The notes below the pieces were generated by a model that searched no databases, was not told the origin of the DNA, and saw nothing but the letters and a program-made list of their open reading frames with translations. Shown here piece after piece: positions 43,898-55,020 of a DNA stretch of 64,000 bases. This DNA is from Letharia columbiana (taxonomy: Eukaryota > Ascomycota > Lecanoromycetes > Lecanorales > Parmeliaceae): NCBI RefSeq assembly GCF_014066305.1, contig NW_023501039.1, positions 434,001 through 498,000 of the forward strand, in the 5' to 3' direction. The position numbers and the translations under genes are program-made. Position 1 is the stretch's first letter; every line of letters starts with the position of its first letter.

Positions 43898-45997
43898 CTA
43901 GCACTTCATGTGGATTCCATGCCGTAGCTCCTCTTCCCTAAGCTCGAACATAACTTGCGCCCCTGTGAAAAGAGCCGCGCAAGCGAATCCTAGAAATACC
44001 AAGCCTGGATCTAAAGTCAGCGTTGCGGACCTGAAACGGTTCTCAATAGACGAGGTGTTACCTGAGTAAGACCCGACAATACCCTGCACCAATCCTTTAA
44101 GTCCATCAAGACCTACAGCAAAACCCACAAGGTTGGCCGACATCATCATCATAATGTTCCCAACAGCTCCCACTCCGCATATCAATCGGTACACTTCCTT
44201 GTGATCCTTCCACTTTTGCTTTGGGAACAGGAAGCCGGCCAAGGTTTCCGGGAGAACGAAGAGCGAGATCAGCCATCCCCACAGCAATAATTTTAGCTGA
44301 ATATCATGCCACATTGCCACGAAGGTGAAAACGGCCAAAAGGTTGACTATTCCTCTTATTTGACCCCAGATTCCGCGGGTTCCTGGTCCTCCACTCCCGC
44401 CCATTGGGATATAAATGTAGCGAATGATCCATCTATTGAAACTACGATGCCATCCTCTCCAGAACGCGAAAGTGGAGTAGTTGTCGGACATGCAGCGCAC
44501 GACATTCTCGGGAGGATCGATGCCGTCAAGCAATGCCCAGAGTCGGAAGAAGCGCCAGGGTAGTAAAAGCTTCAACCATATGTGGTGAAGATTAAAGTAG
44601 CCCAACATGCTCAGCTGGAGCGGCGTGTATACCTGCCATTCTGGCTGCGCTTTAGAAATTGCTACAACATATATGAAGTGAATCATGACCTCCATGGACA
44701 GAAGCGCAATAAAAAACCTGATACCATAAAGCAGATTCCTACTTCGAGTAATGCTTCGAGGGGTATATCGCTGTTGTGAAATATAATCGTTAAAAGTCAA
44801 AATTGGTCCTGCGAGATAGAGAGGCGAGTACAAAGCATAAGCAAGGTAGTTGCGAAAAGAGTAGTCTTGAGGTTTTGCCGGGAGGTCGACCCTGTCCCTC
44901 TCTGACAGATTTGCAGGATCGAGCTGTTTCTTCTTGTGGCGGTCAGTACGAATTTAAAGCTATCATTTGGTCCTAGATTCACGAACCTCGACTGGGCTAC
45001 TAGCTCCTCGATTGGAACTCCAGACGTAATCAAAGTTAAAGCTGATCAGTCGTAGAACTGTTACGTTGAAGAGAATCTCCCATCTTGGAACCAATCCCCC
45101 GTAGCTGTCAAGGACGGTGCCCCAATTACCTTTTGGATCTTGCTCATCTTGTTTCTCCAAAGAAGCGGACCAGGGGAGAATGATGCTTGCAATGTCGCTG
45201 TACGGATAGCCCTTGCCAAGTTCGTTGGCGAACAAGATACCAATATTGAAGAACCACGTGGCTACGGGCACGTATTCTTTCTTCAGCCGCGTTGCGAGAG
45301 TGTAGTTGATGTATAGTATCAGTAACACCTTTATTGCCGAGAAGCCATGCAGAGCGAGCAGGAATAAGACACTGAAGCCCACGTCAAAGGAGATCCGTTG
45401 ATTCATTCGCCCGTCGGCCGTGAGGGATTCTGAGGCTGAGCCAGCTGGCGATTCACTGCCATTCGGTAGGGATCTTGAGGAGGGAGTGAACGCTGTACTG
45501 TAGATGGAATCGAAGAGTCTCCGTAGAATGGGGTGTAGTGCCATAACGATGAAGAGGTATGGTACGTTGTCTCTAAAAGTTGCATACTGCTGATCTGAAT
45601 TATCAATTTTGCGGCCTGGGATCCAGCCAGGAGATAGCAGAGGAGAAAATTTGTTGTAATTCTGGTGAGAAGCTGTACCGACCACATCAGTCTGCGGAGC
45701 TCCAAGGGAAGCGAATGCATCCTTACGCTTAGAGGCATCGTAGGCCGTTTTGAACATAAGCGGAACAGCTAGGAAGACGACCAAGCCATGGTATATGAAT
45801 TCAGGAGACCTCCATCGCGGTGGAGATGCCCCCTTAGCTAGCTCATCGGCTCCGCTTCTGCCTTTCTTGTAGGATGCCTCATCTGGTGAGGGTCTTGCGG
45901 GATCAATGCGTGAAGGAGGAGTCTTGGATAAGGATGTGAACCTGGTATCGAGGGTATCGAGAGAATAAAGCCTCCCGGCATACTGTAGTAGATTCAT
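43898..45997 (-). CDS. gup1: Gup1-type membrane-bound O-acyltransferase (MBOAT)
   Basis: Three exons, complement(43898..44004, 44062..44932, 44987..45997), 662 residues. Gup1 is an ER multispan acyltransferase that remodels the lipid of GPI anchors and affects membrane raft and wall structure; it was first described as a glycerol-uptake factor. The N-terminus MNLLQYAGRLYSLDTLDTRF matches the family. Signature segments are KKQLDPANLSERDRVD, LYSPLYLAGPILTFNDYISQ, FWRGWHRSFNRWIIRYIYIP with MGG, and the MBOAT His in FVAMWHDIQLKL; the C-terminus is GAQVMFELREEELRHGI. Intron 1 (54 bp) has a GTTCGT donor. The second intron (57 bp, GTAACA.., branch GCTGAC, ..CCAG) contains no stop and is a multiple of three, so it could be misread as coding; removal gives YSG-LVFLGFACAAL as in relatives. 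The ATG at 45997 is preferred to an in-frame GTG upstream. Confidence 0.93.
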
Positions 45998-46388
45998 GAC
46001 ATATTGCTGGACGTAAATCGCGTGGCCTGGACCAGAGTTGGAAGTCACGAGAGCTCTTGGTGTCTCAGGCTCTCAGCCTGTGAAGGAACCCTGCCGTCGA
46101 TCGCCCGCTGCAGGAACAAGCCAAGCGGCCGCAACCTTGTAAAGGCACCTGCAACTCTTTCAATTTGATCACCCTCTCCTCAAGACCTTACCAACCTCGC
46201 GCAACTGCAGAACTGGTGAGTCAAGAACCCCTTCTCTATGTACTCATTCCTCGTACCTTCCCCTTTCGAATCAACCTGCACATTGGACTGTATCCCTCAA
46301 GCGGGCACAACAATTGCTCCACCAGCTCCTCATTTGCTTAATCCAAACAATGTTCAGGTCACTGATCAACGCAGAACCTCACTCGGCC
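45998..46388. promoter_or_regulatory. Divergent promoter region of gup1 and arp4
   Basis: The starts of gup1 (45997, minus) and arp4 (46389, plus) are 391 bp apart, so this stretch holds both promoters. A pyrimidine-rich run with CACCCTCTCCTC at about 46168-46179 precedes arp4. Inferred from gene positions; no specific factor site is claimed. Confidence 0.5.
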
Positions 46389-47921
46389 ATGGCTACAGGC
46401 CAGGCGTCGACCAAGCCTCCCGATGCCAATGAGTATGGAGGAGGTATGTCACAGAGCATATATGCCCATATTACTTCTTCGCTACTGACTTAATCTACCC
46501 AGATGAAATATCCGCCCTTGTCCTTGACCCTGGGTACTCGACGACACGAGCCGGCTTTGCTGGGGAAGATGTCCCAAAATCTATTGTACCTTCCTACTAC
46601 GGCCTAATCCCATCGGAATCCACACCCAAGCATGCTAAGAAACTCTTCGGCGACAACTCGATAAACATACCGTTACCCAGGATATCGATCAGCAATGTGA
46701 TGTCAAAGGAGGGCACTGTGGAGGATTGGGACACGGCCGCAAATCTATGGGAATACACAATCACATCACGACTCACGAACACAAAGCCTACACCACTCGC
46801 ATCTAATGGTCTTAATGACCCGAACGAGGACATCGCAATGGAAGGGGTCGAAGAGCAAGAAAAACCACTGGGCGAGAACCCGCTACTCATGACCGAAACC
46901 GGCTGGAACGCAGGCAAAGATCGAGAAAAAGGCATAGAAGTAGCCATGGAGAATTGGGGCTGTCCCGCCTTCTGGCTTGCCAGGAACGGTGTCTTAGCTG
47001 CGTTTGTCTCCCACCTCTCGTGTCCAAACACCACTGCTAACAAGTAGTAGCTTCGCCTCTGGCAAACCCACAGCCCTCGTCGTCGATATGGGTGCTTCCA
47101 CCATCTCCATCACACCCGTTCACGACGGTCTCATCCTCAAAAAAGCTGTCACTCGCTCCCCCTTGGCCGGTAACTTCGTCTCCAATCAGCTGCGGCTTCT
47201 CTTCGCATCCTCTCAACCACCCATTCCCATAACGCCACACTACCTGATAACCTCCAAGACGGCTGTCGACGCTGGTGCCGCGGCACAAGCTACATATCGT
47301 ACCTTCGCTACGGGAACAGAACCCCATCCCTCGTTCCGGCATTTTCAAGAAGAACGCGTGCTTACAGAGTTCAAAGAAAGCGTCGTCAATGTCTGGACGG
47401 GACCAGGAAGACTCGGTGGGCATTCACCGCAAGGGGGTACGAATATCGACGTAGCGAAACAACACCCAGGCAAGCCGTTCGAGATGCCTGATGGTTGGAA
47501 CCAGATGTTCCCTGCCCTCGACCGGTATCGCGCAATCGAAGGCATCTTCGACCACAAAATGGCTCTCTCGGACGCCAACAACCCTCCACCCTCTCCAGGT
47601 CAGACTATCACCGCACTCATCTCATCTTCTCTATCACAAGTCGACGTAGACCTTCGCCCACACCTTTTAGGAAACATTGTCATCACCGGAGCCTCCAGTT
47701 GGTACGCAGGATTCACCGATCGCTTGCAGCAGGAACTGCAGGCCGCGCACCCCGGGGTCAGGGTGCGTATGGTTGCATCCGGGCAAATGGTGGAAAGGAA
47801 ATTCGGCAGTTGGATCGGAGGGAGCATCCTGGCGAGTCTGGGGACGTTCCATCAGTTGTGGATTTCAAAGAAGGAGTATGAGGAACACGGGCCGGGGATA
47901 GTGGAGAAGAGGTGTAAGTGA
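46389..47921 (+). CDS. arp4: Actin-related protein Arp4 (chromatin-modifying complexes)
   Basis: Three exons, 46389..46443, 46503..47001 and 47051..47921, 474 residues. Arp4 is a nuclear actin relative shared by the NuA4 acetyltransferase and the SWR1 and INO80 remodellers, where it pairs with actin on HSA domains. The actin fold is evident: [40 protein letters not shown] (phosphate-2 loop), then [20 protein letters not shown]. The C-terminus [20 protein letters not shown] then [13 protein letters not shown] is characteristic of Arp4. The Arp4-type insert is seen at about residues 100-150 (acidic, [13 protein letters not shown]). Intron 1 uses GTATGT; intron 2 uses GTTTGT with branch CTGCTAAC and joins LAA to [10 protein letters not shown] start at 46389 ([18 protein letters not shown]) fits the family. 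Confidence 0.93.
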
Positions 47922-48338
47922 GGACCGTGATGTTTGCGGAAAAGCGAGTCAGAATAACGAAAACCCGGTTACAATATGTATTCTTAGTCTTCTTCCCCAT
48001 GACGTCCAGATGAAAGAAAGGAACTCTTATGATTGAGAATTCGCCCCAAGACAGTCTTATAGTTTTGCAGGTAAGGTACTTATGTCCAAACCGCCGTGCT
48101 TAATATCGCGCTAGAAGATGATACGCCAATTGAAAAAAATCTACTACCCCTTTAGAGCTTAGCTTTCCAACAACGTTAACATGTTGCCAACACAAGTATC
48201 TCGGTATAGACGATACTGCCAAGCAAACACGGTAGGTATGACTATACTACTACTGTACAAGTTGCACGTGAAGCGAGCGCGGCAACAGAAAACCATCAGT
48301 GCAAATACGCCTTCCCCGTCCCCATCCAATACAGCACC
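47922..48338. other. Convergent 3' flanks of arp4 and the nitrate transporter gene
   Basis: 417 bp between two converging stop codons. It should hold both polyadenylation regions; several A/T-rich stretches are present (for example around 48120-48150). No gene seen. Confidence 0.5.
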
Positions 48339-50053
48339 CTAATTCCCACCGATCTGCCCTTTCGGGATCGGCCGGATCCAGCTCAAGGACAGGTTGATGC
48401 AGATGGTGATGATGCCGATGACCCAAATGGTCTTTTCGTAATCGGTGCCTTGGTAGCGGAAGATGATGGCGAAGATGATGCCACCCAGGTTGCCGATACC
48501 GCCGGTGCAGCCGGAGACGATGCCGTTGGCGAAGGGGTGGACGTGCGGCACGAGGCCGAAGATGGCGCCGTTGGCGCCCTCGAGGAAGAAGGCCATGCCG
48601 GCGATGAGGCCGAACATGGTGCTCTTGTGCTGGCTGTTGGTGAGACCGATGGCGATTTGGAACACGCCGGTGATGATGGAGTAGGTGTGGATGAGGTATT
48701 TCTTGCCCCAAACGCCGGTACGGGCGTATATGGCGTCGGAGAGGAGACCGCCAAGGGGGCGACATGCGACGTTCAGGAGACCGAACATGGCGGCCCAGCG
48801 GCCGGAGCCGGTCTGACCGAGAGCTTTGAAGTTCTTGAGGTAGTAGGCGCCGAGGATGGAGTTGATGGACAATTCGGCGCCGAAGGTACAGAAGTAGCAT
48901 CCGCAGGTGACGAGGGTTTGTAGGGAGAAAACGACGGGCATTGCTTCCTTCCAGGTGGGTTTGCGGACGATTTCACCGCGGGCGACATCGAGCATCTGCT
49001 GTTCGCCAATTTGAGCTTCATGGTCAGAGCTACCCTTGCGCTCGCCGGTGGCGTCGTATTCGATTTTTGCGTCGGGATCCCGGGTCGGAGAGCCTGACTC
49101 ACGGGAAGACGACTTGTCGGCAGTGATTTCTCCTGGAATTTCGACAACATCACCGGTGATGCCATGTTCAGCCAGATTCTGCTGGGCGGCGAGGTGGCGC
49201 TCGCTCCATTTTCCTGTTGGGGTGTCGGGGCATACCAACAATAACGTGACGGTGACGGCGACGATAACAATGAACGGGACGATGAAAGCCACTCGCCATG
49301 CCTTGTGGGGAGTCAGGCCTGACTGGTGGACCAGCGAGTCGAAGATGGCGGGCATCAAAAAGTATGTGACACCGCCTCCAGCATTGCCGAAGCCTGCAGT
49401 GAAAGAGTTGCCCGTGCCAACGACGTTCTTGTCGAAGAACCCAGTCGACCATACTTGGCAAGGCACAAAGCTACCGCCGAGGATACCGACGAAGAAACGG
49501 AGAGCCAAGAGACCTTTGGCGTTGGTGACCGCACCTGCAAGCACAGTGGGTATGGAGCCAGCCAGCAGACAAGCTGCAAATGTGTATCGAGGGCCATAGA
49601 GATCGCACATCGGACCAGCAACTAGTCGGACAAGGAGACTAAGAGGTATCAGCCACGTACCGCCAACGTAATCTTGCAGCTTATCTTACGTAGCAACGAG
49701 CGCGATAATATTAGAGTTGGCAATGTCGACTTGAGTGAGCTTCAAGTCTTTCCCGATGGTAAGCGTCAACTGAGAGAATGTTAGATTGCTTGCGGCTCTT
49801 CAGGAGATTGAGTGTGCGTGGCAAACGTACGAGTGGTGGAAAGGCATACTAGGGAATCATTAGCAGGCATTTCCCAAGAGGGACTGAAGTTTGGAGGTCA
49901 TACCCAGCTCCAGAATGCTACAAAGAATCCAAACCAAGCAAATGTGAACACACGACCATACATATTAATGGGGTTGAGCCCGGGAATCGAGCGAGCTTTC
50001 CGGTTGACGGGATTGACCACTGGGGCCCTCCATAACGTTGTGATATCATACAT
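48339..50053 (-). CDS. nrtA: High-affinity nitrate/nitrite transporter, MFS NNP family
   Basis: Four exons, complement(48339..49638, 49690..49769, 49831..49848, 49904..50053), 515 residues. It belongs to the nitrate-nitrite porter family (CrnA/NrtA), plasma-membrane symporters with twelve helices. The N-terminus reads [20 protein letters not shown] then [20 protein letters not shown]. Nitrate signatures are present: [20 protein letters not shown] in the first half and [20 protein letters not shown] in the second, with the substrate-site Arg in [12 protein letters not shown]. The large cytosolic loop (about residues 225-300) is acidic with many Ser ([16 protein letters not shown]), a usual place for phosphorylation control. 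The second exon is an 18-nt microexon encoding YAFPPL, needed to complete [19 protein letters not shown]. Strong GATA-site density upstream fits nitrogen control (separate entry). No nitrate or nitrite reductase gene is adjacent. Confidence 0.93.
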
Positions 50054-50229
50054 TATCGTGGGTTTTCAAGTTTGTTAAGACCCTTGGCTATGGAAGGGTA
50101 GAAGTAGAACAGAATCCGAAGAATTTTTGGGGAGGAAGGTTCCTTTGTGGAAAGGCAAAGTATTTGTACAAGAGAAAAGACCGAGATAATGGAGGGTTAG
50201 ATGCTTTAAAGATGGGCAGAAAGATCTGC

Positions 50230-50840
50230 TTTCTCCGGGTTTATCACCTGTCACTCCCCAGAAAGTGACGATATGTCCGCGGATTAGGAAAAGAAATGGA
50301 AGATCTGTAGACAAGACAGACTAGGGATTGGCTCGTAGGGATTCAACTTTGAGGTTAGAATTTGGCATTCGGCCGTCCTGATAAGGGATATTTGAAGCCA
50401 CAGGGCGATCTGACAGTCGGCCAGATCTATCCACGCGGCGTCTTTGGGAGTACCAGGTGGCAATGTTTAAGGTAGGTATTTGACAGCGCGGAGATGCATG
50501 TGGGGGGCGCACAAAGAACCAAACTCGTGTGATGCAGAGCCTGTGTAGTGCAAGCCGTGAGCAGCACGGGGGGGGATAGATGTCAGCATACATATCATCG
50601 TGGATATACCACCAATTGACGACGATGGACTCCTTATCAAAGTCTCTGGGGCCTAGATCAGCGGTGGCTGAGCTGAAGCGATAGGAGGATTGGGATTTGG
50701 CAGTCAAAAAAGATTGATTACTTTGATAAGACGTTTGGCATGTCCAAAACCCGTGGACCCGCTAAACCCTTGGCTTCCCTTATCTCGAACGTCTTTTCCA
50801 ATAATAAAAGTGGATCCGAAGCAAAGTCCTTATCAGCACC
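50230..50840. promoter_or_regulatory. GATA-rich upstream region of the nitrate transporter gene
   Basis: Within 610 bp upstream of the nrtA start there are at least six GATAA/TTATC cores: about 50241, 50380, 50634, 50725, 50780 and 50830. Fungal nitrogen regulators of the AreA/Nit2 type bind GATA cores, usually in pairs, to relieve nitrogen repression of nitrate genes. TCCGCGGA at about 50274-50281 resembles the NirA-type CTCCGHGG site except in one flanking base. The role is inferred from family knowledge and site density, not shown. Confidence 0.45.
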
Positions 50841-52055
50841 CCTGACTTTCCATTTTGTTAAAAGTAGATTGGTCCGAGCCTTGATTACTGATACTGTATT
50901 ACATTTACCCGTAGTGCCTGCGCAAAGCATCTGATCCAGTAGGTACTTTCGGTATATCCAGATCTACCATCTCCGAGGATGGCAAAAAACATCGAAATGT
51001 ATCATGGAGGGTGGCATGCCAAGCCTGCATTTTGCTGCAGCCCGGGAGGATGTGATCGGGCAGAAAACGACTTGGAAATGGCGGGGTGCATTCTCTCCTG
51101 TCGGCACTTGGTTGACACTGTGGCAAATGTGCGTCACTCGTCTCGTGGCATCTGCAGGGTATTCTGCACTCTGCTCCATCTTCTTCTTCTTCTTCTTCTT
51201 CTTCTTCTTGAATGGAAAGTGTCCTGCGTTGGGTGAGGTGCAGTCGACGAGCTTGAATGGGGCTGACGGAAGACTGCCGTTCCTGCGCCCACTGGTTTGG
51301 TCCTTCCCGCTGGGAGGGGGACCTCGGACCATCACTTCCCCACGCCAAGTCGTCTCGCTTGTCAACCAATCAAAAGCCTGCCTAAAAACAACCATTCTTC
51401 ATTCTTTCTTTTGCCATCTTGGACTCCTGGAGGTTGGAAAGTTTACTGATTGCTAGCAACGATCGGCCCAGCTTGATCGGCAAAGACACGATAACAAAAG
51501 GCACAAGAGGTAGGTTATAGGGTTACCTGGTTTCTGGCCGACACCTCCGTAGGGTCGTCGGTAGATTATTATCACACGCCCAGCAGGCCTACATCACATG
51601 AATCGACAAATTCAGCAAAGACATAGACCGGACCGGAGAAGTGAAAATCAAGTTGAGGAGGGTTGAAGTGGGACTCCGTGACTTTAGCGTATTCGTATGG
51701 CCGAGCGTACGTGTCTGAGGTGGACACGGGGGGTTTTTTGATGAGCAGAGGTGGGGAGGTATCGGCAGTAGATTGAGAGATCCAAGCACGGTAAGACGTC
51801 GGTGGGGGCGAAGGAACATGGTGTTCGCAAGGTCATAAGACCGGAGGCTCAGATCAAACGAGTGGAGTGGTCAATCGAAGCGGTCGAAAGAAGAGAAGCC
51901 GGGCCAAAAGAAGTAGAAAAAGACGACTTAGATAAGGGTTGGAACAAGCACAGCAGAGGCTCGAGGAAATAATAGCATCTGACGAAAGTAATCAATGTCA
52001 ATTTCTCGAAGCGTCATATTTCACCCCAACCATGCTCATGCTTGCCGTCGCGCCA
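50841..52055. other. Intergenic between nrtA promoter and the D-serine-dehydratase-like gene
   Basis: About 1.2 kb; no supported gene. Short frames near 50905-51460 overlap a trinucleotide tract and are probably not coding. Some GATAA cores continue here (about 51489 and 51931). Confidence 0.4.
51181..51209. repeat. TTC trinucleotide microsatellite
   Basis: Nine to ten tandem TTC units (GAA on the other strand) occupy this stretch. The reading frames that cross it give Lys or Phe/Leu runs and are artefacts of the repeat. Confidence 0.9.
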
Positions 52056-54107
52056 TCACCACCCTCGACATCTGACCCAGACATCCACAACTTGGTCTCG
52101 CCTTTCTTCAGGCAGGCTTGAATCAACAACCAGATACCACCCAAAGCCCGCGCCAGCCACACAAGCGTGGTTGGGCCACACCCTTACCTTTTGGCCGATC
52201 TTCAACTCTGCCAGCTCATGGCTTTCACGCTGTGAATCTTTTATCAATATACCATGTTCCTGACTGATGCGTCCAACCTGCCAACCTTGATGATCTCGGA
52301 GTTAGCATTACTCTTTTGGGAGGCATTCTGAGTCGCGAGACATGTCTTAGGAGCAGAACACTCTTTAAACATGTCTGACGACTCATAAGATAGCATGAAT
52401 GGGGAAGAATTTCCTCGGAAGCATGACGTACCAGACCTCCCTTCAAAATTGTTCGTAGACATACCCCAGTCACTGACGATGCCCCATCCGTTGTACGATT
52501 TGCAAGGGTCACGTCCCAGCGCCAACGATCCAGCTGCCATCAGCGCTTCCGGACTGTCACGACTTTCGTACACGCTTGCAACTTCAGCCATGACGGTCAA
52601 TGCAATGTCCGCGGTCGACAGGCCCGAATTGTCGTATTTCGGATTGGCAGGTACAGCCGAGGGACTAGCTTGCGTGGCCAGTTGTTGCATGTCTAGGAAC
52701 GGATAGACTCCAGCATGTATTTCAATGGCATGAGTGGCTTTGACACGTTCAATTACCTTCTTCAACTTGGCTATCTCTCCTCCCATTGGAGATTCTGCTT
52801 GAGCGGATCTTTCAAGCATGTTCTCTATAGACGTCGCCGTTGGGGTGGCTCCCACTGAAAGGACGTATTTCTGGCTCATTGGCGCGTGATCGCGAGCTTT
52901 TGAAGCATAGTTTGCCGCTTTCTCTAGTCCTTCAAGCTCGACGATGAGGAGTTCCATTGCGCCAAGCGCAGAGTCACCTCCATATGAGTGGCCAGCATGA
53001 CTGTAGAAGCCCAGGAGTTCCACAGTCCCGCGAGACTCGTCGTCGAGAATGTCGATGATGAGGCAATTGAATTTTTCGGTTCCGACCACCACTCCTGCTC
53101 GATGATAACCCGTATCAATTTTGATAAACACTTTAAGTGGAAAACCTGCCATATCCCTGAATGCTCTAGCGGCCTGAAGCTGGGATTTGTTGTCCACAAG
53201 GACGCTTATGCTTTCGCTTCCAATCTTCTTGCCCAAGTGCGCTAACCGTTCGATTTGAGAAGGAGGTAAGGGGATACCGTAGAGTATCTGGCATGACCCT
53301 TCAGAATCCGAAAATGCGCTTGGAGAACCTGTTACAGTACTTACGTTGACACTTCGCCGCGATTCTCGACTTGTCAAGAGGAAGTCAGACAGATGCTCGG
53401 CCTCTGCCACCGTTGAAACAATTACTTTGACATCATTGATTCCGTCGCCAAGCTGCAGTTGGGCGACTTCCACGGTCTTAGTATTGATCGATTAGCTTTA
53501 GAACTAGATGAATGGCAAAAAAGACGTCGATGGATACACAGCGGCGAATGACCCAAGGAGATGCAGATCCATTCATTCTTCTTCATGTCTTCTACCGCCG
53601 TTTTCTCGGAAAGTCTATCACGTTGAATGGCTTCGTAATTGACTTCTACATAAGTTTTCCATACCACAGCGGACTTGTCGGAAGACTGTTATCGCGGCTA
53701 TTGTGTTCGAGCAGATCGACGAAGCTGTATTTGAGGCACACAATGGACAGATTTCGATAGGCACATTGCATACGTAGACATGCTCAAGCCCATTAACATT
53801 AGCCACTTGCGCGACAGATCCCACATTGAAACAGCGCATGGATTGAAGAATCTGTTCCTCAGTGGATGGAAATTGTACACAAAGACAAGAAAGTGCGGAC
53901 GTATACCTTGTGGGTCTTGACATGAGGCCGGAATCCGACCTGGAGAGCTTCACACGCCTTCAACATTTGGAGGCAATTCCTTTTCACGACGGCCTTATCC
54001 AGGACCGCGGCCGGCGTGGGCACATGTTCCAATTCCTTGCCGACAAAAGCTTCGCGAAGCTGCGCCTGGGATGGAAGGGGAAGAAGAGGTTTCGCATCAA
54101 ATGCCAT
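52056..54107 (-). CDS. D-serine dehydratase-like / D-threonine-aldolase-fold enzyme (PLP)
   Basis: Four exons, complement(52056..52285, 52465..53287, 53345..53476, 53908..54107 with the exon edge at 53907), about 461 residues. The alanine-racemase-like barrel carries the PLP lysine in RPHVKTHK (residues 60-67), the barrel motif VFIKIDTGYHRAGV, and a C-terminal metal-site motif PNHAC in VRVWPNHACVAGAGFGWYLV. Such enzymes break down D-serine (to pyruvate and ammonia) or D-beta-hydroxy amino acids, using PLP and often zinc. Introns are 430, 57 and 179 bp; the first is unusually long and holds coding-like text. The 57-bp intron (GTAAGT..GCCAG) has no stop and is a multiple of three. The last intron joins SDWG to GWQVGRISQEHGIL. 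The cytosolic role is inferred, as there is no targeting signal. Confidence 0.85.
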
Positions 54108-55020
54108 TTTGGTAGAATGTTTTGATGATCTGATCTGATCGCAATCGACGGCCAATAAACTTAATCTTCGCCGTACTGTGATACGCTCCCTCTAGTTATG
54201 CATGATGCAACTTCATCCGTAATAGCTTTTTCATTTTGTGCTGGTCGTGTATAAATGCTCACCGCCAAAGCCCGTATTCTCAAGCACCTTCGTATTCTTG
54301 AAGAAATGCTAAATAAAGCCGATAGTATTTTGATACGTGGTTTCGCTAGCTGTTAACGTGGTAAAAGACGTTGGCACGCGCTTTTTCGCCAATATAGATG
54401 GGTTATCTACCACCCAAGATGAGATTGACCGTCACGGGTATTGTATGAGAGAGATATTTCGTGTCAGGCTGACAGGGGCAGATTTGGAAACACAAATCAT
54501 TCCCACTAGTAGGTTTAGTATGAGCTTGGAAGCTTTGAATGACAAGTGCTAAGTCAATGCTCCCGAGGGCGTAGCAAGGACCCTTGCCAGGCAGGCCCTT
54601 CCCTAATAAGTCTATTCATTTGGTCACCTTTGGATAGACGGCTCGTCAAATTTTATGAAATTGCATTGACGATTAATTACAGACACCGCTTCAATCTTCT
54701 CATCATCATGTGATGACCTTGCGAGCGAACAGCTGTCTTCCCTCGCCCTCCTTATAAAGCTCATTCTAGAGTACCTGCACATCGCTTCACATCGCTTCTT
54801 GCTCTTACGCGTTGCCTTTTGCATTGGACCGCTTCTCCACATGGGCTATTTTCAGCGATGCGGTTCCAGCGACTGACACCACACCCACAGAAGGAGGACC
54901 CGACGCCCTACCCTTCCACCCCCACAATCCGACAAAAACGAGTGGTCCGCGCTTTGCTTCCCTGCATTTGAAACATCATAGATCCGCCCGTGTGACACCG
55001 AGGCAAGCAAGACATACATA
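54108..55020. other. Divergent upstream region, no gene supported
   Basis: About 900 bp between two divergent starts (54107, minus, and 55021, plus). It should carry both promoters. No coding frame or repeat is convincing. Confidence 0.45.

Noticed and set aside
46238..46432. Upstream plus-strand frame as the arp4 N-terminus
   Set aside because: It is in another frame; the ATG at 46389 with a GTATGT intron gives the family-like N-terminus.
48250..48900. Minus-strand Arg/His-rich frame of 216 codons
   Set aside because: It is an alternative frame of the nitrate transporter gene; the composition is a shadow artefact.
48450..48923. Plus-strand Gly/Glu/Val-rich frame of 157 codons
   Set aside because: Antisense shadow of the nitrate transporter exon.
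51181..51209. TTC tract as part of a coding gene (Lys-run protein)
   Set aside because: Frames across it are short, have no family and are created by the repeat itself.
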